64,000 nt of DNA from Comamonas sp. KCTC 72670 (GTDB lineage Bacteria > Myxococcota > Myxococcia > Myxococcales > Myxococcaceae): contig BNCN01000003.1 of assembly GCA_014656495.1 (NCBI GenBank), positions 434,001 through 498,000 of the forward strand, read 5' to 3'. The notes beneath the pieces were generated by a model. That model was not told where the DNA came from. It was given only the letters and a program-made list of their open reading frames with translations, and did not search any database. Numbering within the stretch: position 1 is the stretch's first letter; each line of letters starts with the position of its first letter. Positions 29,272 through 38,161 of this stretch are shown here, piece by piece. A program made the position numbers and the translations under genes.

Positions 29272-30354
29272 CTACCCGCGCGCGGGCAAGGTCCACGCGT
29301 CCCCGGGCAGCGGCGCGAAGAGCGTCTCCACCACCTCGTCGGTGACCTCCGCCAACGTGGTCGGCTTCCAGTGCGGCTTGTTGTCCTTGTCCACGAGCAC
29401 CGCGCGGATGCCCTCGCGGAAGTCCGGCCGCGCCGTCATCGTCTGGCTGAGCCGGTACTCCACGTTGGCCATCTCGTCGTAATCCCGCGTGCGCCCCATC
29501 CGGAGCTGGCGCAGCGTCACCTTGAGGCTCGTCGGGCACATGCGCAGCAGCGTGGCCCACGCCTCCTGGGCCCAGGGCGTGCCCTCCAGCTCCAGGGCTT
29601 GCTGGATGTCGTCCACGCGCTCGGCCGCGAAGCACCGGTCGATGGCCGCGTGCTGTACGCCCAACGGTGACGTGCCCGCGTCCGCGTGGAAGCCCGCCAG
29701 CACCGTGTCCACCACCGTGCTCGCCGCGGCGCTGCCCCAGGGCGCGGCCACCAGCGCCTCCAGGACCGAATCCAACCGCGCGGACTCCACGTTGTGCGTG
29801 CCGTAGCCCAACCACATCGCGTCCGCCGCGTTGCACCGAGCGCCGGTGAGCCCCAGGTAGGTGCCCGACTCTCCCGGGAAGCGCGGCAGGAACCAGCCAC
29901 CGCCCACGTCCGGGAACAGCCCCAGCGCCGTCTCCGGCATGGCCAGGACCAGCTTCTCGGTGACCACGCGGTGCGTGCCGTGAATCGACAGCCCGAGCCC
30001 GCCGCCCATGCAGACGCCGTCCACCAGGGCGACGTACGGCTTGCCGAAGTGGTGGATGCGGTGGTTCAGCGCATACTCCGCGCGGAAGAACTCGCGCGAC
30101 ACCCGCTCCTTCTCGCCGGCGGAGGCGTCTCCCACCGACAGCGCCACGGCGCGCACGTCTCCGCCCGCGCAGAAGGCCCGCCCGCCCGCGCCCCGGATGA
30201 CGACCGCCTGGATGGCGGGGTCCTCGGCCCAGGCGTCGAGCGCCGGGTGCAGCGCGCGACACATGCCCAGGTTCAGCGCGTTCAGCGCCTTGGGCCGGTT
30301 CAGGGTCACCACGCCTACCGCGCCACGCGTCTCGAGCAGAAGGTCGTCCGTCAT
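29272..30354 (-). CDS. 3-hydroxyisobutyryl-CoA hydrolase family enzyme
   Basis: 360 aa, crotonase fold with the extended ECH_2 C-terminal part that marks 3-hydroxyisobutyryl-CoA hydrolases of valine breakdown. Motifs: LNRPKALNALNLGMC, CAGGDVRAVA, GVCMGGGLGLSIHGTHRVVT and MPETALGLFPDVGGGWFL with the catalytic Glu. A role in branched-chain amino acid catabolism is the family expectation, which fits the branched-chain fatty acid metabolism of myxobacteria. It converges with the DUF523 gene with 15 bases between stops. Confidence 0.85.
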   Translation of the reverse strand: MTDDLLLETRGAVGVVTLNRPKALNALNLGMCRALHPALDAWAEDPAIQAVVIRGAGGRAFCAGGDVRAVALSVGDASAGEKERVSREFFRAEYALNHRIHHFGKPYVALVDGVCMGGGLGLSIHGTHRVVTEKLVLAMPETALGLFPDVGGGWFLPRFPGESGTYLGLTGARCNAADAMWLGYGTHNVESARLDSVLEALVAAPWGSAAASTVVDTVLAGFHADAGTSPLGVQHAAIDRCFAAERVDDIQQALELEGTPWAQEAWATLLRMCPTSLKVTLRQLRMGRTRDYDEMANVEYRLSQTMTARPDFREGIRAVLVDKDNKPHWKPTTLAEVTDEVVETLFAPLPGDAWTLPARG

Positions 30355-30435
30355 GCCTCGGGGGATATCAGGCGGCCAGCCCCTTGGGTGGATTCATTGA
30401 CCCACCCTGTCACCAGACGCGCTATGGCTCCGGCC

Positions 30436-31125
30436 ATGACCTCCGCACTGTCTCCCCTGCGAGCCGTCGTCTTCGACATGGACGGCACCCTCGTCGACAA
30501 CATGCGCTTCCACAACGAAGCCTGGGTCTCGTTCGCCCGGAAGCTCGGCCTGCCGCTGACCGCCGAGGACTTCCAGAGCCGCTACGCCGGCAAGAAGAAC
30601 GAGGAGATCATCCCGGAGCTGCTCGGCCGCCCGGTCGCCCCGGATGAGGTGGAGCGCATCGCCGAGGAGAAGGAGAACCACTACCGCACCCTCTACCGAC
30701 CCCACCTCCAGCTCCACCGGGGCGCGGAGGCCTTCATCCAGCGCCTGCGTGACGCCCAGCGCCCCGCGGCCATCGCCACCGCGGCGCCCCAGGGCAACCG
30801 CGAGCTGGTGCTGGACGGGCTCGGCATCCGGCCGCTGTTCGCCAGCATCGTCGGCGCCGAACAGGTGACGCGCGGCAAGCCCGCCCCCGACATCTTCCTG
30901 GCCGCCGCGAAGGCGCTGGGCGTGGAGCCCACCGCGTGCCTCGCCTTCGAGGACGCCGTGCTGGGCGTCATCTCGGCGCGCGAGGCCGGCATGACGGTGG
31001 TGGGTTTGACCACCGGCGCCCCGGAGGCCGACCTCCGTCAGGCCGGAGCGCACTGGGTTCTCCCGGACTTCACCTCGCTGCCGCCGGAGCTGGAGCAGCG
31101 GCTCTTCGGCGCCTCCGCGCGCTAG
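30436..31125 (+). CDS. HAD-superfamily hydrolase, phosphoglucomutase/phosphatase type
   Basis: 229 aa. HAD motif I VVFDMDGTLVDN with nucleophile Asp, motif II IATAAPQGN (Thr), motif III Lys in RGKPAPDIFLAAA and motif IV FEDAVLGVISA are all present, with the alpha-helical cap of the beta-phosphoglucomutase-like group after motif I. Two in-frame ATGs (30424, 30436) are possible; the second begins MTSALSPLRAVVFD. Substrate not assigned. Followed after 75 bases by the oxidoreductase gene. Confidence 0.85.
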   Translation: MTSALSPLRAVVFDMDGTLVDNMRFHNEAWVSFARKLGLPLTAEDFQSRYAGKKNEEIIPELLGRPVAPDEVERIAEEKENHYRTLYRPHLQLHRGAEAFIQRLRDAQRPAAIATAAPQGNRELVLDGLGIRPLFASIVGAEQVTRGKPAPDIFLAAAKALGVEPTACLAFEDAVLGVISAREAGMTVVGLTTGAPEADLRQAGAHWVLPDFTSLPPELEQRLFGASAR

Positions 31126-31200
31126 CGCCGCCCCGGGCGCGCAGGGCCCGTGGTGAAAAGGGCGCCAGCGGCGGGCACGTTGTGTAGTGTTGCCCGCCTC

Positions 31201-32730
31201 ATGGCGACGTCCTCTGCCAAGCTCAAGCTTCCCGCCGGGCCGTCCCGGCATGTCTACGACGTCATCGTGCTCGGCAGTCAGCTGGGCGGTGCGCTCGCGG
31301 CGGCCCTCCTGGCGAAGCGCAACCACCGCGTGCTGCTGGTGGAGCACGACGGCATGGGGCCCGGCTACGAGCACGGTGGCTACGTGCTCCCCTACGCCCC
31401 CTTCGTTTCGCCGCCCCTCAAGGCCATGCCCGCCGTGGAGGAGGCCCTCACCGAGCTGGGCATCACCGGCCTGGTGCAGCGCTCGCTGCGGCCCCATGCA
31501 CCGGAGCTCCAGCTCCTCATGCCCCGCGGCCGCCTGGACCTCCACGGCGACGCGAGCCGCCGCAAGGCGGAAGTGGCGCGCGAGCTCGGCGACCAGGGCG
31601 AGGCGCTGCTCGGCGCCCTGAGCGGCGCCGCCGCACAGCATGAATCCAGCGATGCCTTCTTCAAGGCGGGCCCCGCCCTGCCCCCGGATGGCTTCTTCGA
31701 GGGCTGGGGCCTGAAGAAGCTCATCAAGGCGCACCCGGGGCTGGAGACGCCGCCCCGGCTCACCGGTGACGCCCCGGCGGTGTCGCTCGTGCGCGGCCTG
31801 TTGCCCTTCGTCAGCCACCTGGAGAGCCCCGAGTCCGCGCTCGCGCAGTCGCGCGCCGTGTCCCAGGTCCTGTCGTCCCCGTCGTTCTTCACCGGTGGCC
31901 ACGAAGGGCTGCGCGAGATGCTCGCCCGCCGCGTGGCGGAGCTGGGCGGCGACGTGCTCGGCCGCGACAACCCCGCGGGGTTCATCGTGGAGGAGCTGGC
32001 CTTCGACGGCAGCAAGTTCGCGGGCATGAAGCTGATGCGCTCGGACACCGTGTACCGCGCGTCCTGCCTGGTGGCGGCGACGGACGCGGGCGCCCTGCGG
32101 CGGCTGGTGAACGACAAGAAGCACCACCGCGGGCTGCTGGAGCACCTGGACCAGTCCAACACCAAGTCCCTGCTCTTCACCGTCAACTGGGTGGTGCCGG
32201 AGTCCGCGCTGCCCCGGGGCCTGGGCGAGCTGGCGCTGCTGGACACGGGTGACACGGAGCTGGGGCCGCTGTTGATCCAGATCCACCCGGCGCGCGCGGC
32301 GCAGACCCAGGGTGGAAAGGAAGCCAAGGCGACGGAAGGCGTGCGCGTGGTGTGCGCGGGCGCCTTCGTGCCCGCCTCGGCGCGGGACCTGGGCGAGGAG
32401 CACCTCCAGGGCGTGGCGACGCGCATCGACGAGCACCTGGACGCGCTGATGCCCTTCACGGCGCAGCACCGCCTGCTGCGCTCCGCCCCCTACCTGGACG
32501 CGGGCGGCGTGCGGGGTAGCCGGCTGATGCCGCATCCCCTGTTCAGCTTCGAGTCGGAAGCCTTCCTCGGCGTCACGGGTTTGACCCAGCGCACCCCGGC
32601 GAAGAACATCCTGCTCGCCAGCAGGGAGGTCCTCCCGGGTCTCGGCCTGGAAGGCGAGCTGCTCGCGGGCATCCGGGCCGCACGGCTGGTGCAGGACATG
32701 TTGAAGAAGAAGGATCCGCTCAAGGGCTGA
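31201..32730 (+). CDS. FAD-dependent oxidoreductase, phytoene-desaturase-like
   Basis: 509 aa. The N-terminal dinucleotide-binding strand is VYDVIVLGSQLGGALAAALL, with the acidic end LLVEHD; the first turn is GSQLGG rather than GxGxxG. A C-terminal FAD-binding signature is less clear, with GLTQRTPAKNILLASREVLP in its place. ATG 31201 is used. Length and layout are like the CrtI/phytoene-dehydrogenase-like group, but the carotenoid or lipid substrate is not evident, and no crt genes are nearby. It precedes rpmB by 102 bases. Confidence 0.7.
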   Translation: MATSSAKLKLPAGPSRHVYDVIVLGSQLGGALAAALLAKRNHRVLLVEHDGMGPGYEHGGYVLPYAPFVSPPLKAMPAVEEALTELGITGLVQRSLRPHAPELQLLMPRGRLDLHGDASRRKAEVARELGDQGEALLGALSGAAAQHESSDAFFKAGPALPPDGFFEGWGLKKLIKAHPGLETPPRLTGDAPAVSLVRGLLPFVSHLESPESALAQSRAVSQVLSSPSFFTGGHEGLREMLARRVAELGGDVLGRDNPAGFIVEELAFDGSKFAGMKLMRSDTVYRASCLVAATDAGALRRLVNDKKHHRGLLEHLDQSNTKSLLFTVNWVVPESALPRGLGELALLDTGDTELGPLLIQIHPARAAQTQGGKEAKATEGVRVVCAGAFVPASARDLGEEHLQGVATRIDEHLDALMPFTAQHRLLRSAPYLDAGGVRGSRLMPHPLFSFESEAFLGVTGLTQRTPAKNILLASREVLPGLGLEGELLAGIRAARLVQDMLKKKDPLKG

Positions 32731-32832
32731 TCCTGGATCTAAGGCTGGATTTCCGGGCCGTTCTCTGGCAGGTTCCGCCGCTCTTTTAATCGGCAGGCGT
32801 CCAACGCCCCAGTTTTCAAGGAGTTAGAGGTC

Positions 32833-33024
32833 ATGGCGTGGAAGTGTGACATCTGTGGCAAGCGTCCGCTGGTGGGTAACAACGTCAGCCACGCGAACAA
32901 CAAGACGAAGAAGCGGACCCTGCCGAATCTCCAGAAGGTTCGGGCCAGTGTGCAGGGCAGCACCCAGCGCGTTCTCGCGTGCACCCGCTGCATCAAGGCG
33001 GGCAAGGTGACGAAGGCCGCTTGA
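32833..33024 (+). CDS. rpmB: 50S ribosomal protein L28 (zinc-ribbon form)
   Basis: 63 aa. The N-terminus [20 protein letters not shown] and the late [10 protein letters not shown] give a C4 zinc ribbon (C5, C8, C50, C53 as CxxC pairs), the zinc-binding form of L28. Most bacteria that encode several L28 paralogues switch between C+ and C- forms under zinc limitation. A strong AAGGAG ribosome site lies at 32818-32823. It stands alone; rpmG is not adjacent. Confidence 0.95.
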   Translation: MAWKCDICGKRPLVGNNVSHANNKTKKRTLPNLQKVRASVQGSTQRVLACTRCIKAGKVTKAA

Positions 33025-33363
33025 GGTCCTCACGCTCGAGGGTGGGTCCGTAGCGCGTCTCAATCCGCGCCACGGCCCCCCTACCGAGCGGCTTCATACC
33101 GTGCAGACGCCGCATCCCTGCTCTCGGGCAGCGCGGTGCTTGCCGGCAGCATGACAAGCAGGCCGCCATCCGTGCGGTTCGTGCCGTCATTCCCTTTAGA
33201 GGGAAGCGGCGTGGGCCGTGGCGGATGCCTTGCGGGCGCGCATCCTGGCGAGCCTGTCGCGAGCACGTGGTTGCACCCTCAGCGCTCCGAGTCGCGAACT
33301 CGCGGTGAATGTCTCGCCGTCAACTGGCGCGAGGTGTCAAGTCGTTCTAGGTAAGCTGGCACC
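33025..33363. other. 339-base intergenic region
   Basis: Between rpmB and the GTPase gene I find no convincing gene. It contains a palindromic TTCCCTTTAGAGGGAA near 33190-33205 and several GC-rich hairpins; short reading frames here have no ribosome site and unlike codon use. It must hold the promoter of the GTPase gene, but no clear -35/-10 pair is seen. Confidence 0.5.
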
Positions 33364-34482
33364 GTGAGCAGCGTCAATCTGATGGCCCGTGAAGTGGCCG
33401 CGAAAATCGTTTTCTATGGACCGGGCCTGTCCGGGAAGACGACCTCCCTCCGGAAGATCTACGAGACGGTCCGCCCCGCGCACCGTGGCGAGATGATGTC
33501 CATCGCCACCGAGGGGGACCGGACGCTCTTCTTCGACTTCCTGCCGGTGAAGGTGGAGCGCGTGGGCGACTGCTCCGTGCGGCTCGCGCTCTACACCGTG
33601 CCGGGCCAGGTCTTCTACAACGCCACCCGCAAGCTGGTGCTCCAGGGCGCCGACGGCGTGGTGTTCGTGGCGGACTCGCAGCCGGAGGCCATGGACGCCA
33701 ACCGCGAGTCCCTGGCCAACCTGGAGGAGAACCTCTTCGAGCACGGCATCCGGTTGGATCGCTTCCCGCTGGTGATGCAGTGGAACAAGCGGGACCTGGA
33801 CGGCGTGCTGCCCGTGGAGGTGCTCCGCCAGGAGCTCAACCCGCGCGGCGTCCCGGAGTTGGAGACCTCCGCCGCCAACGGCCGCGGGGTGCTGGACACG
33901 CTCAAGGCCATCACCCGGCTGGTCATCAAGGACCTGCGCGCCAAGCGCATCGTCCCCCCGCCCCGCCCCGCCACGGGCGCGCAGCCCGCGGGCCTGGAGG
34001 CGCAGCTCACCCAGCACCTCCAGCACCGGCAGCAGCCCGGCACCGCGCCGCAGGCCGCGGCCCAGGCGGGAGGCCCGGTGCCTCGCGTGGCCCCGGTGGC
34101 CGTGGCGCCCCCGCCCCGCGTGGAGCCGGTGCCCATCCCCACGCCCCAGCCCGGCCCCAAGCTGCTCGGCGCCGCGAGCGCCCTGGCCCCCGGCGACATG
34201 TTCGACCACGCGCGCGCCGCGGAGGCCGCGTTCATGACGGGGGACTACTCCACCTGCGTCACCGCGTGCTCGGACGCCATCCGCCGGGCCCTGGCCTTCG
34301 CGGGCGAGGGCTCCCTGGGGCAGCAGGCCTTCCTGCTCCGCGTGGACGGGGCGGACCTGCTCCGGCTCCAGGGCCTGTCCACGCAGCAGCACCTGCGCGT
34401 GGATGACGCCGCCTTCTCCCTCTACGTGATGATGCAGGTGTTCGTGCGCCTCAACGCGGTGGGCCTGCCCAGCGCGGAGTAG
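33364..34482 (+). CDS. MglA-like small GTPase with C-terminal extension
   Basis: 372 aa. Residues 1-200 are closely similar in pattern to the Myxococcus polarity GTPase MglA: P-loop GPGLSGKTTSL (Lys25, Thr26), switch I region ATEGDRTLFFDFLP, switch II TVPGQVFYNATRKLVLQGA, GVVFVADSQPEAM, and G4 WNKRD. MglA itself is about 195 residues; this one adds about 170, with a Pro/Ala/Gln-rich linker (residues about 205-270) and a helical domain (MFDHARAAEAAFMTGDYSTC onward). It is therefore an MglA paralogue with an extra domain, not mglA. GTG start. The DUF4388 gene faces it. GTPase-activating partners (MglB type) are not encoded here. Confidence 0.82.
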   Translation: MSSVNLMAREVAAKIVFYGPGLSGKTTSLRKIYETVRPAHRGEMMSIATEGDRTLFFDFLPVKVERVGDCSVRLALYTVPGQVFYNATRKLVLQGADGVVFVADSQPEAMDANRESLANLEENLFEHGIRLDRFPLVMQWNKRDLDGVLPVEVLRQELNPRGVPELETSAANGRGVLDTLKAITRLVIKDLRAKRIVPPPRPATGAQPAGLEAQLTQHLQHRQQPGTAPQAAAQAGGPVPRVAPVAVAPPPRVEPVPIPTPQPGPKLLGAASALAPGDMFDHARAAEAAFMTGDYSTCVTACSDAIRRALAFAGEGSLGQQAFLLRVDGADLLRLQGLSTQQHLRVDDAAFSLYVMMQVFVRLNAVGLPSAE

Positions 34483-34488
34483 CACCGA

Positions 34489-34512
34489 GGCTCCCGCGCC
34501 GGCGCGGGAGCC
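34489..34512. terminator. Perfect palindrome between convergent genes
   Basis: GGCTCCCGCGCC (34489-34500) is followed directly by its exact reverse complement GGCGCGGGAGCC (34501-34512). It sits between the stop codons of the GTPase and DUF4388 genes and could end transcription in both directions, though there is no T-tract. Confidence 0.55.
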
Positions 34513-34524
34513 CCGCGGCGCCGC

Positions 34525-35610
34525 TCAGCGCGGGTAGCCGAGCTGCAACAGCCCCATCCGCTGGAGCTTCGCCAACGTCTTCAGCGTCTCCAGCTCCCGC
34601 GCGGGGCTTGCGAGCACCAGCGTGGACACGTCCCAGGTGCCATTCACCAGCCCGGCGATCTGCCGCTCCTCCGGCTTGAGCAACGCCTGGCCCTGCGGGT
34701 CATGGATCATGTGCGGCACGGCCAGGGGCGGCAGGTCCGCGTAGAGGGCGGCCACGTGCTCGCGCTGCACCAGCCGGGCGAACTCGCGCACCCGCCGGTC
34801 CGCCGGGTCGCTGGCCAGCAGGGACGTGCAGACGATGCCCGCCGCGTCGTACTGGCCCTCGCGCATCAGCACCGCGCCCTTCTCCAGCATCTCCGCCACC
34901 GGGTCCGCCTCCACCTGCGGCGCCCCGTCCACCTCCACCAGCTTCGCGCGCAGCAGCTCGTGCACCCGCCGCGTCACCGAGGAACGGGACACGCCCATGG
35001 ACAGGCGCAGGCGCCCCAGGTTCTGCGGCGTCGCGCACAGGCCCAGGATGATCCGGTGCATCAAGGGCTGGCTCGGGCTCGGCGGGGACAGCGCGCGCAC
35101 GCTGAGCGCGTCGATGGGCAGCGCCTTGTCCACGTCGGACTGCTCGTCCACCCAGCGCAGGGACTCGAAGAGCAGCTCGCGGATGCTCATGTCGGACGGA
35201 ACCCAGTCCTCCCCCGAGCGGTCCGCGTCCTCCGTCCAGTGGAAGGTGCCTCGGCCCGCGATGGTCAGGTCCATCATCGCGGCGAACAGCTCCTCCCGGC
35301 CCAGGTCGCGAATCCACCGCGCCTGGATGCCGTGGATGTCGAACGCGGCGTCCACGTCCGGCGTGCGCGCCAGCTCGTCGAAGGCCGCGAGCACCTTCGT
35401 GCCCGACGCCAGCTTGGACAAGGTGAGGAGCCGGGCCACACGCCCGCGAAGCCCTTCGGCCGCGGTGGCGCCCACCTGGCCGGAGAGCAGGAAGAGCTTT
35501 CGCTCGCCCGCCTCCCAGGACAGTTGGAGCGTCCCCGTCTTGCGGGAGCTGTCCAACCATTGAAGGAACTCAGGAAGCGGATAACTGAAGAGGTCGCCGT
35601 GGAGGGCCAT
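34525..35610 (-). CDS. DUF4388 domain-containing protein
   Basis: 361 aa. The N-terminus is a textbook DUF4388 (PATAN-like) domain: MALHGDLFSYPLPEFLQWLD, then SSRKTGTLQLSWEAGERKLF and LLSGQVGATAA. Later segments contain a winged-helix-like stretch (LGRLRLSMGVSRSSVTRRVH) and a short TPR-like helix pair (YDAAGIVCTSLLASDPADRR). DUF4388 proteins are abundant in myxobacteria and often sit near MglA-type GTPases or response regulators. It is convergent with such a GTPase gene here, which suggests but does not prove partnership. Confidence 0.8.
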   Translation of the reverse strand: MALHGDLFSYPLPEFLQWLDSSRKTGTLQLSWEAGERKLFLLSGQVGATAAEGLRGRVARLLTLSKLASGTKVLAAFDELARTPDVDAAFDIHGIQARWIRDLGREELFAAMMDLTIAGRGTFHWTEDADRSGEDWVPSDMSIRELLFESLRWVDEQSDVDKALPIDALSVRALSPPSPSQPLMHRIILGLCATPQNLGRLRLSMGVSRSSVTRRVHELLRAKLVEVDGAPQVEADPVAEMLEKGAVLMREGQYDAAGIVCTSLLASDPADRRVREFARLVQREHVAALYADLPPLAVPHMIHDPQGQALLKPEERQIAGLVNGTWDVSTLVLASPARELETLKTLAKLQRMGLLQLGYPR

Positions 35611-35772
35611 GCGTGTTGGATTCTACGCTCAAGGCTGCAATCTCATCGTCGACGGATTCAAGGCGCGGCTCGAACATCGCACCTCGTTGCGCGGGGTAGA
35701 AGACCGGCGGCATATTCGGCAAGAGGGACCGAAACTCTCGAAAACCCTCGGAATCCGCAGCGGGGCACCGCC

Positions 35773-36129
35773 ATGACGAAGATCGCCGATCACGACGCCT
35801 ACATCGCCGCGGCGCCCGAGCCCTTTCAGCCCTCGCTGAAGCGGTTGCGCGCGCTCCTGGCCCGCGTCCTGCCGGGAGCGGAGGAGGTCGTGGCCTACAA
35901 CATGCCGGGCTTCAAGCTCGGTGGCTCGGTCGTCGCGGGCTATGCGGCGTTCAGCAAGCAGTGCGGGCTGTACCTCCACCCCAGCGCCATCTCCGAACTT
36001 GCCGAGGAGATCGCGGCCGCCGGCCTGAAGGCGACCAAGACGGGCATCACCTTCTCGCCGCGCAAACCGATTCCGGACGACCTCGTCGAACGGCTGGCGC
36101 GGGCGTCGCGAAAGGGCGCTGGAGCCTGA
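35773..36129 (+). CDS. DUF1801 / YdhG-like protein
   Basis: 118 aa. The family pattern is visible: HDAYIAAAPEPFQPSLKRLR, AEEVVAYNMPGFKLGGSVVA, GYAAFSKQCGLYLHPSAISE and TFSPRKPIPDDLVERL. Members resemble small iron-chaperone (frataxin-like) folds, but activity is not established. ATG 35773 follows a GGAAT-rich 5' region; the next gene starts 10 bases later, so they may be one transcript. Confidence 0.75.
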   Translation: MTKIADHDAYIAAAPEPFQPSLKRLRALLARVLPGAEEVVAYNMPGFKLGGSVVAGYAAFSKQCGLYLHPSAISELAEEIAAAGLKATKTGITFSPRKPIPDDLVERLARASRKGAGA

Positions 36130-36139
36130 CAGCGCATCC

Positions 36140-37114
36140 ATGGCAGCTCCGCCCGCATCGACGAAACAGCCCCCCGCCGCGCGCGTCGCGCTCCTGTTCA
36201 TCGACGGTGTGGGCATTGGCCGCAGGGACCCGGCCATCAATCCGCTCGCCCACCGGGAGCACCTGCTCTCCCACTTCGAGGACGCGCCGAGCCGGCCCCT
36301 GCCCCATTCGGGCCGCTGCATCCCCGTGGACACCACCTTCGGCGTCCCCGGGCGGCCCCAGTCCGCGTCCAACCAGACGGCCATCCTCACGGGGGACCCG
36401 GCCCCCATGCTGCTGGGCCGCCACGTGCTCGGCTACCCCAATGCGCCGCTGCGAGGGTTGATGGCGGACCGCTCCATCGTCCGGAGGCTGGGCGCCGCGG
36501 GCCGCACCGCCACCTTCGCCAACGCCTACCCCGCGCCCTACCTGGACGCGCTGGGCGTCCCACGCCGGCCCAGCCGTTCGCCGCCGGAGTTCGTCCTCGC
36601 GCCCGAGGCCCGCCGCAAGGTGCGGCCCTCGGCCTCCAAGCTGGCCTTCGCCGCGGGCGGAGTCCCCCTGCGGACGCTCGATGACGCCAGCGCCGGGGAC
36701 GGCCTCACCCATGACATCACCGGCGCCAGCGCCCGGGCCTACGGCCTGCCCGCGCCGGAGCGCTCGCCCGAGGAGGCCGCCGCCATTTTCTGGAAGGTGG
36801 CCTCGGGCGCGGACTTCACCTTCTTCGAGCACTACCTGGCGGACGAGGCCGGCCACGCCCAGGACTGGACGGCGGCCCTGGCCGCGCTCGACGCCTTCGA
36901 CGCCTTCACCCGCGCGGTGGCGGCCGCTCGGCCCGCCGGCGCCCGCGTGCTGGTGTGCAGCGACCACGGCAACGTGGAGGACCTGTCCACGCGAGGCCAC
37001 ACGCTTCACCCCGTCCCCGTGCTCTACTTCGGCCCACCCGCGCCCGAGGTGGAGTCCTTCTCCACCGTGGCGGACGTCGGACGCGCGGTGCTGAGCTGGT
37101 TGGGTGCGGCGTGA
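36140..37114 (+). CDS. Alkaline phosphatase-superfamily metalloenzyme
   Basis: 324 aa. Metal and nucleophile motifs of the phosphopentomutase/2,3-BPG-independent mutase/alkaline phosphatase clan are present: LLFIDGVGIGRRD, SASNQTAILTGDP (nucleophile Thr), HYLADEAGHAQDW and VCSDHGNVEDLSTRGHT (DHG). Likely a metal-dependent phospho-transfer or hydrolysis enzyme. The lipoprotein peptidase gene overlaps its stop by GTGA, so the two are co-translated. Confidence 0.78.
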   Translation: MAAPPASTKQPPAARVALLFIDGVGIGRRDPAINPLAHREHLLSHFEDAPSRPLPHSGRCIPVDTTFGVPGRPQSASNQTAILTGDPAPMLLGRHVLGYPNAPLRGLMADRSIVRRLGAAGRTATFANAYPAPYLDALGVPRRPSRSPPEFVLAPEARRKVRPSASKLAFAAGGVPLRTLDDASAGDGLTHDITGASARAYGLPAPERSPEEAAAIFWKVASGADFTFFEHYLADEAGHAQDWTAALAALDAFDAFTRAVAAARPAGARVLVCSDHGNVEDLSTRGHTLHPVPVLYFGPPAPEVESFSTVADVGRAVLSWLGAA

Positions 37115-38031
37115 GCGAAGTCCTGACGTCACGAGCCGGCAATCGAGGGCGCCCCGGCTGGGTGGCGGCGCTGCTCGTCCTCGGCCTGCTCAGTGGGTGC
37201 GCCAGCGTGCGCAGCACCCGGATACAGCTCGAACCGGGCCAGGGCGCCGCCGCGCGCATGCCTGCGGGAACGAGCATCGACATCGAGTTCCAGCCCCGGG
37301 ACGCAGACGCCGCGGCCCAGGTACGGCTGGCCGTCGAGCGCGCCATTCCCCGCCTCCTGCGCTGGGGCGACTTCGACGACCGCGTCACCATCGTCGTCCA
37401 CCCGAACCACGCCGCGCTGGAGCGCGCCGCCAACCGCCGGGGTCATGACTTCCTCCGCGCCTGGGCGCGGTACGAGCAGATTGAAGTCCAGAGCCCTCGC
37501 ACGTGGACGGCGCGGGGCGCCAGTCAGTCCCAGGTGGACGAGCTGCTGCTGCACGAGCTCACCCACAGCCTCATGTACCAGCTCGCCTCGGACCGGCTCG
37601 GCTGGACGCGAAAGCGCATTCCGCTCTGGTTCCGCGAAGGCATGGCCTCGTACACCGCCGAGCAGGGCTACCGGGTCTCCAGCCTCGAGGACCTGGAGCA
37701 CTTCTGGCGCACGCACCCCAACGCCGACCCGCTCTCCCAAGCGGACGCGCTGTACCAGGCGGAGAGCGGCATCGTGTACGGCGCCGCCCACCACGCCTTC
37801 ACCTTCCTGGTGCGCCGCTACGGCGAGGACGCCGTGAAGGCCGTGCTCCACGGCATGGACCGGGGCCCCGACTTCGACCAGGCCTTCCGGCAGGCCGTGG
37901 GCCTCCCGCCAGAGAGCTTCCTTCAGGACTTCCGGAGGTATGTCCAATTGCGCGGCTTCAAGGGCGCCAGGCCCCTCCGCCCGCCACAGCCCCGCCCCGC
38001 CCAGCTCGCACCGCTGCTTACGCCGCAATGA
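37111..38031 (+). CDS. Lipoprotein with peptidase MA-like zinc motif
   Basis: 306 aa. GTG 37111 gives a lipoprotein signal (GWVAALLVLGLLSGCAS). The zinc site is LLLHELTHSLMYQLA (HExxH) with a downstream glutamate in IPLWFREGMASY, as in the peptidase-MA-like group. The C-terminal tail is Pro/Arg-rich. The GTGA overlap with the metalloenzyme gene points to one transcript. An active gluzincin exposed in the periplasm or on the surface is likely; substrate unknown. Confidence 0.8.
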   Translation: MSEVLTSRAGNRGRPGWVAALLVLGLLSGCASVRSTRIQLEPGQGAAARMPAGTSIDIEFQPRDADAAAQVRLAVERAIPRLLRWGDFDDRVTIVVHPNHAALERAANRRGHDFLRAWARYEQIEVQSPRTWTARGASQSQVDELLLHELTHSLMYQLASDRLGWTRKRIPLWFREGMASYTAEQGYRVSSLEDLEHFWRTHPNADPLSQADALYQAESGIVYGAAHHAFTFLVRRYGEDAVKAVLHGMDRGPDFDQAFRQAVGLPPESFLQDFRRYVQLRGFKGARPLRPPQPRPAQLAPLLTPQ

Positions 38032-38161
38032 AGCGGCGGGAGGGCGCCGGCAGTTTCAGAAATCGAACACATGGTGCATCGTAGGGTCCAGAACCATTCT
38101 CATGAATTGGGAATTTGGGAATCGCTGGATTTGACGGTTCCAGCGCCGAGGGGCATGCACC

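Noticed and set aside
33081-33266. Short minus-strand open frames between rpmB and the GTPase gene
   Set aside because: Poor start context, no homology pattern, and composition unlike neighbouring genes.
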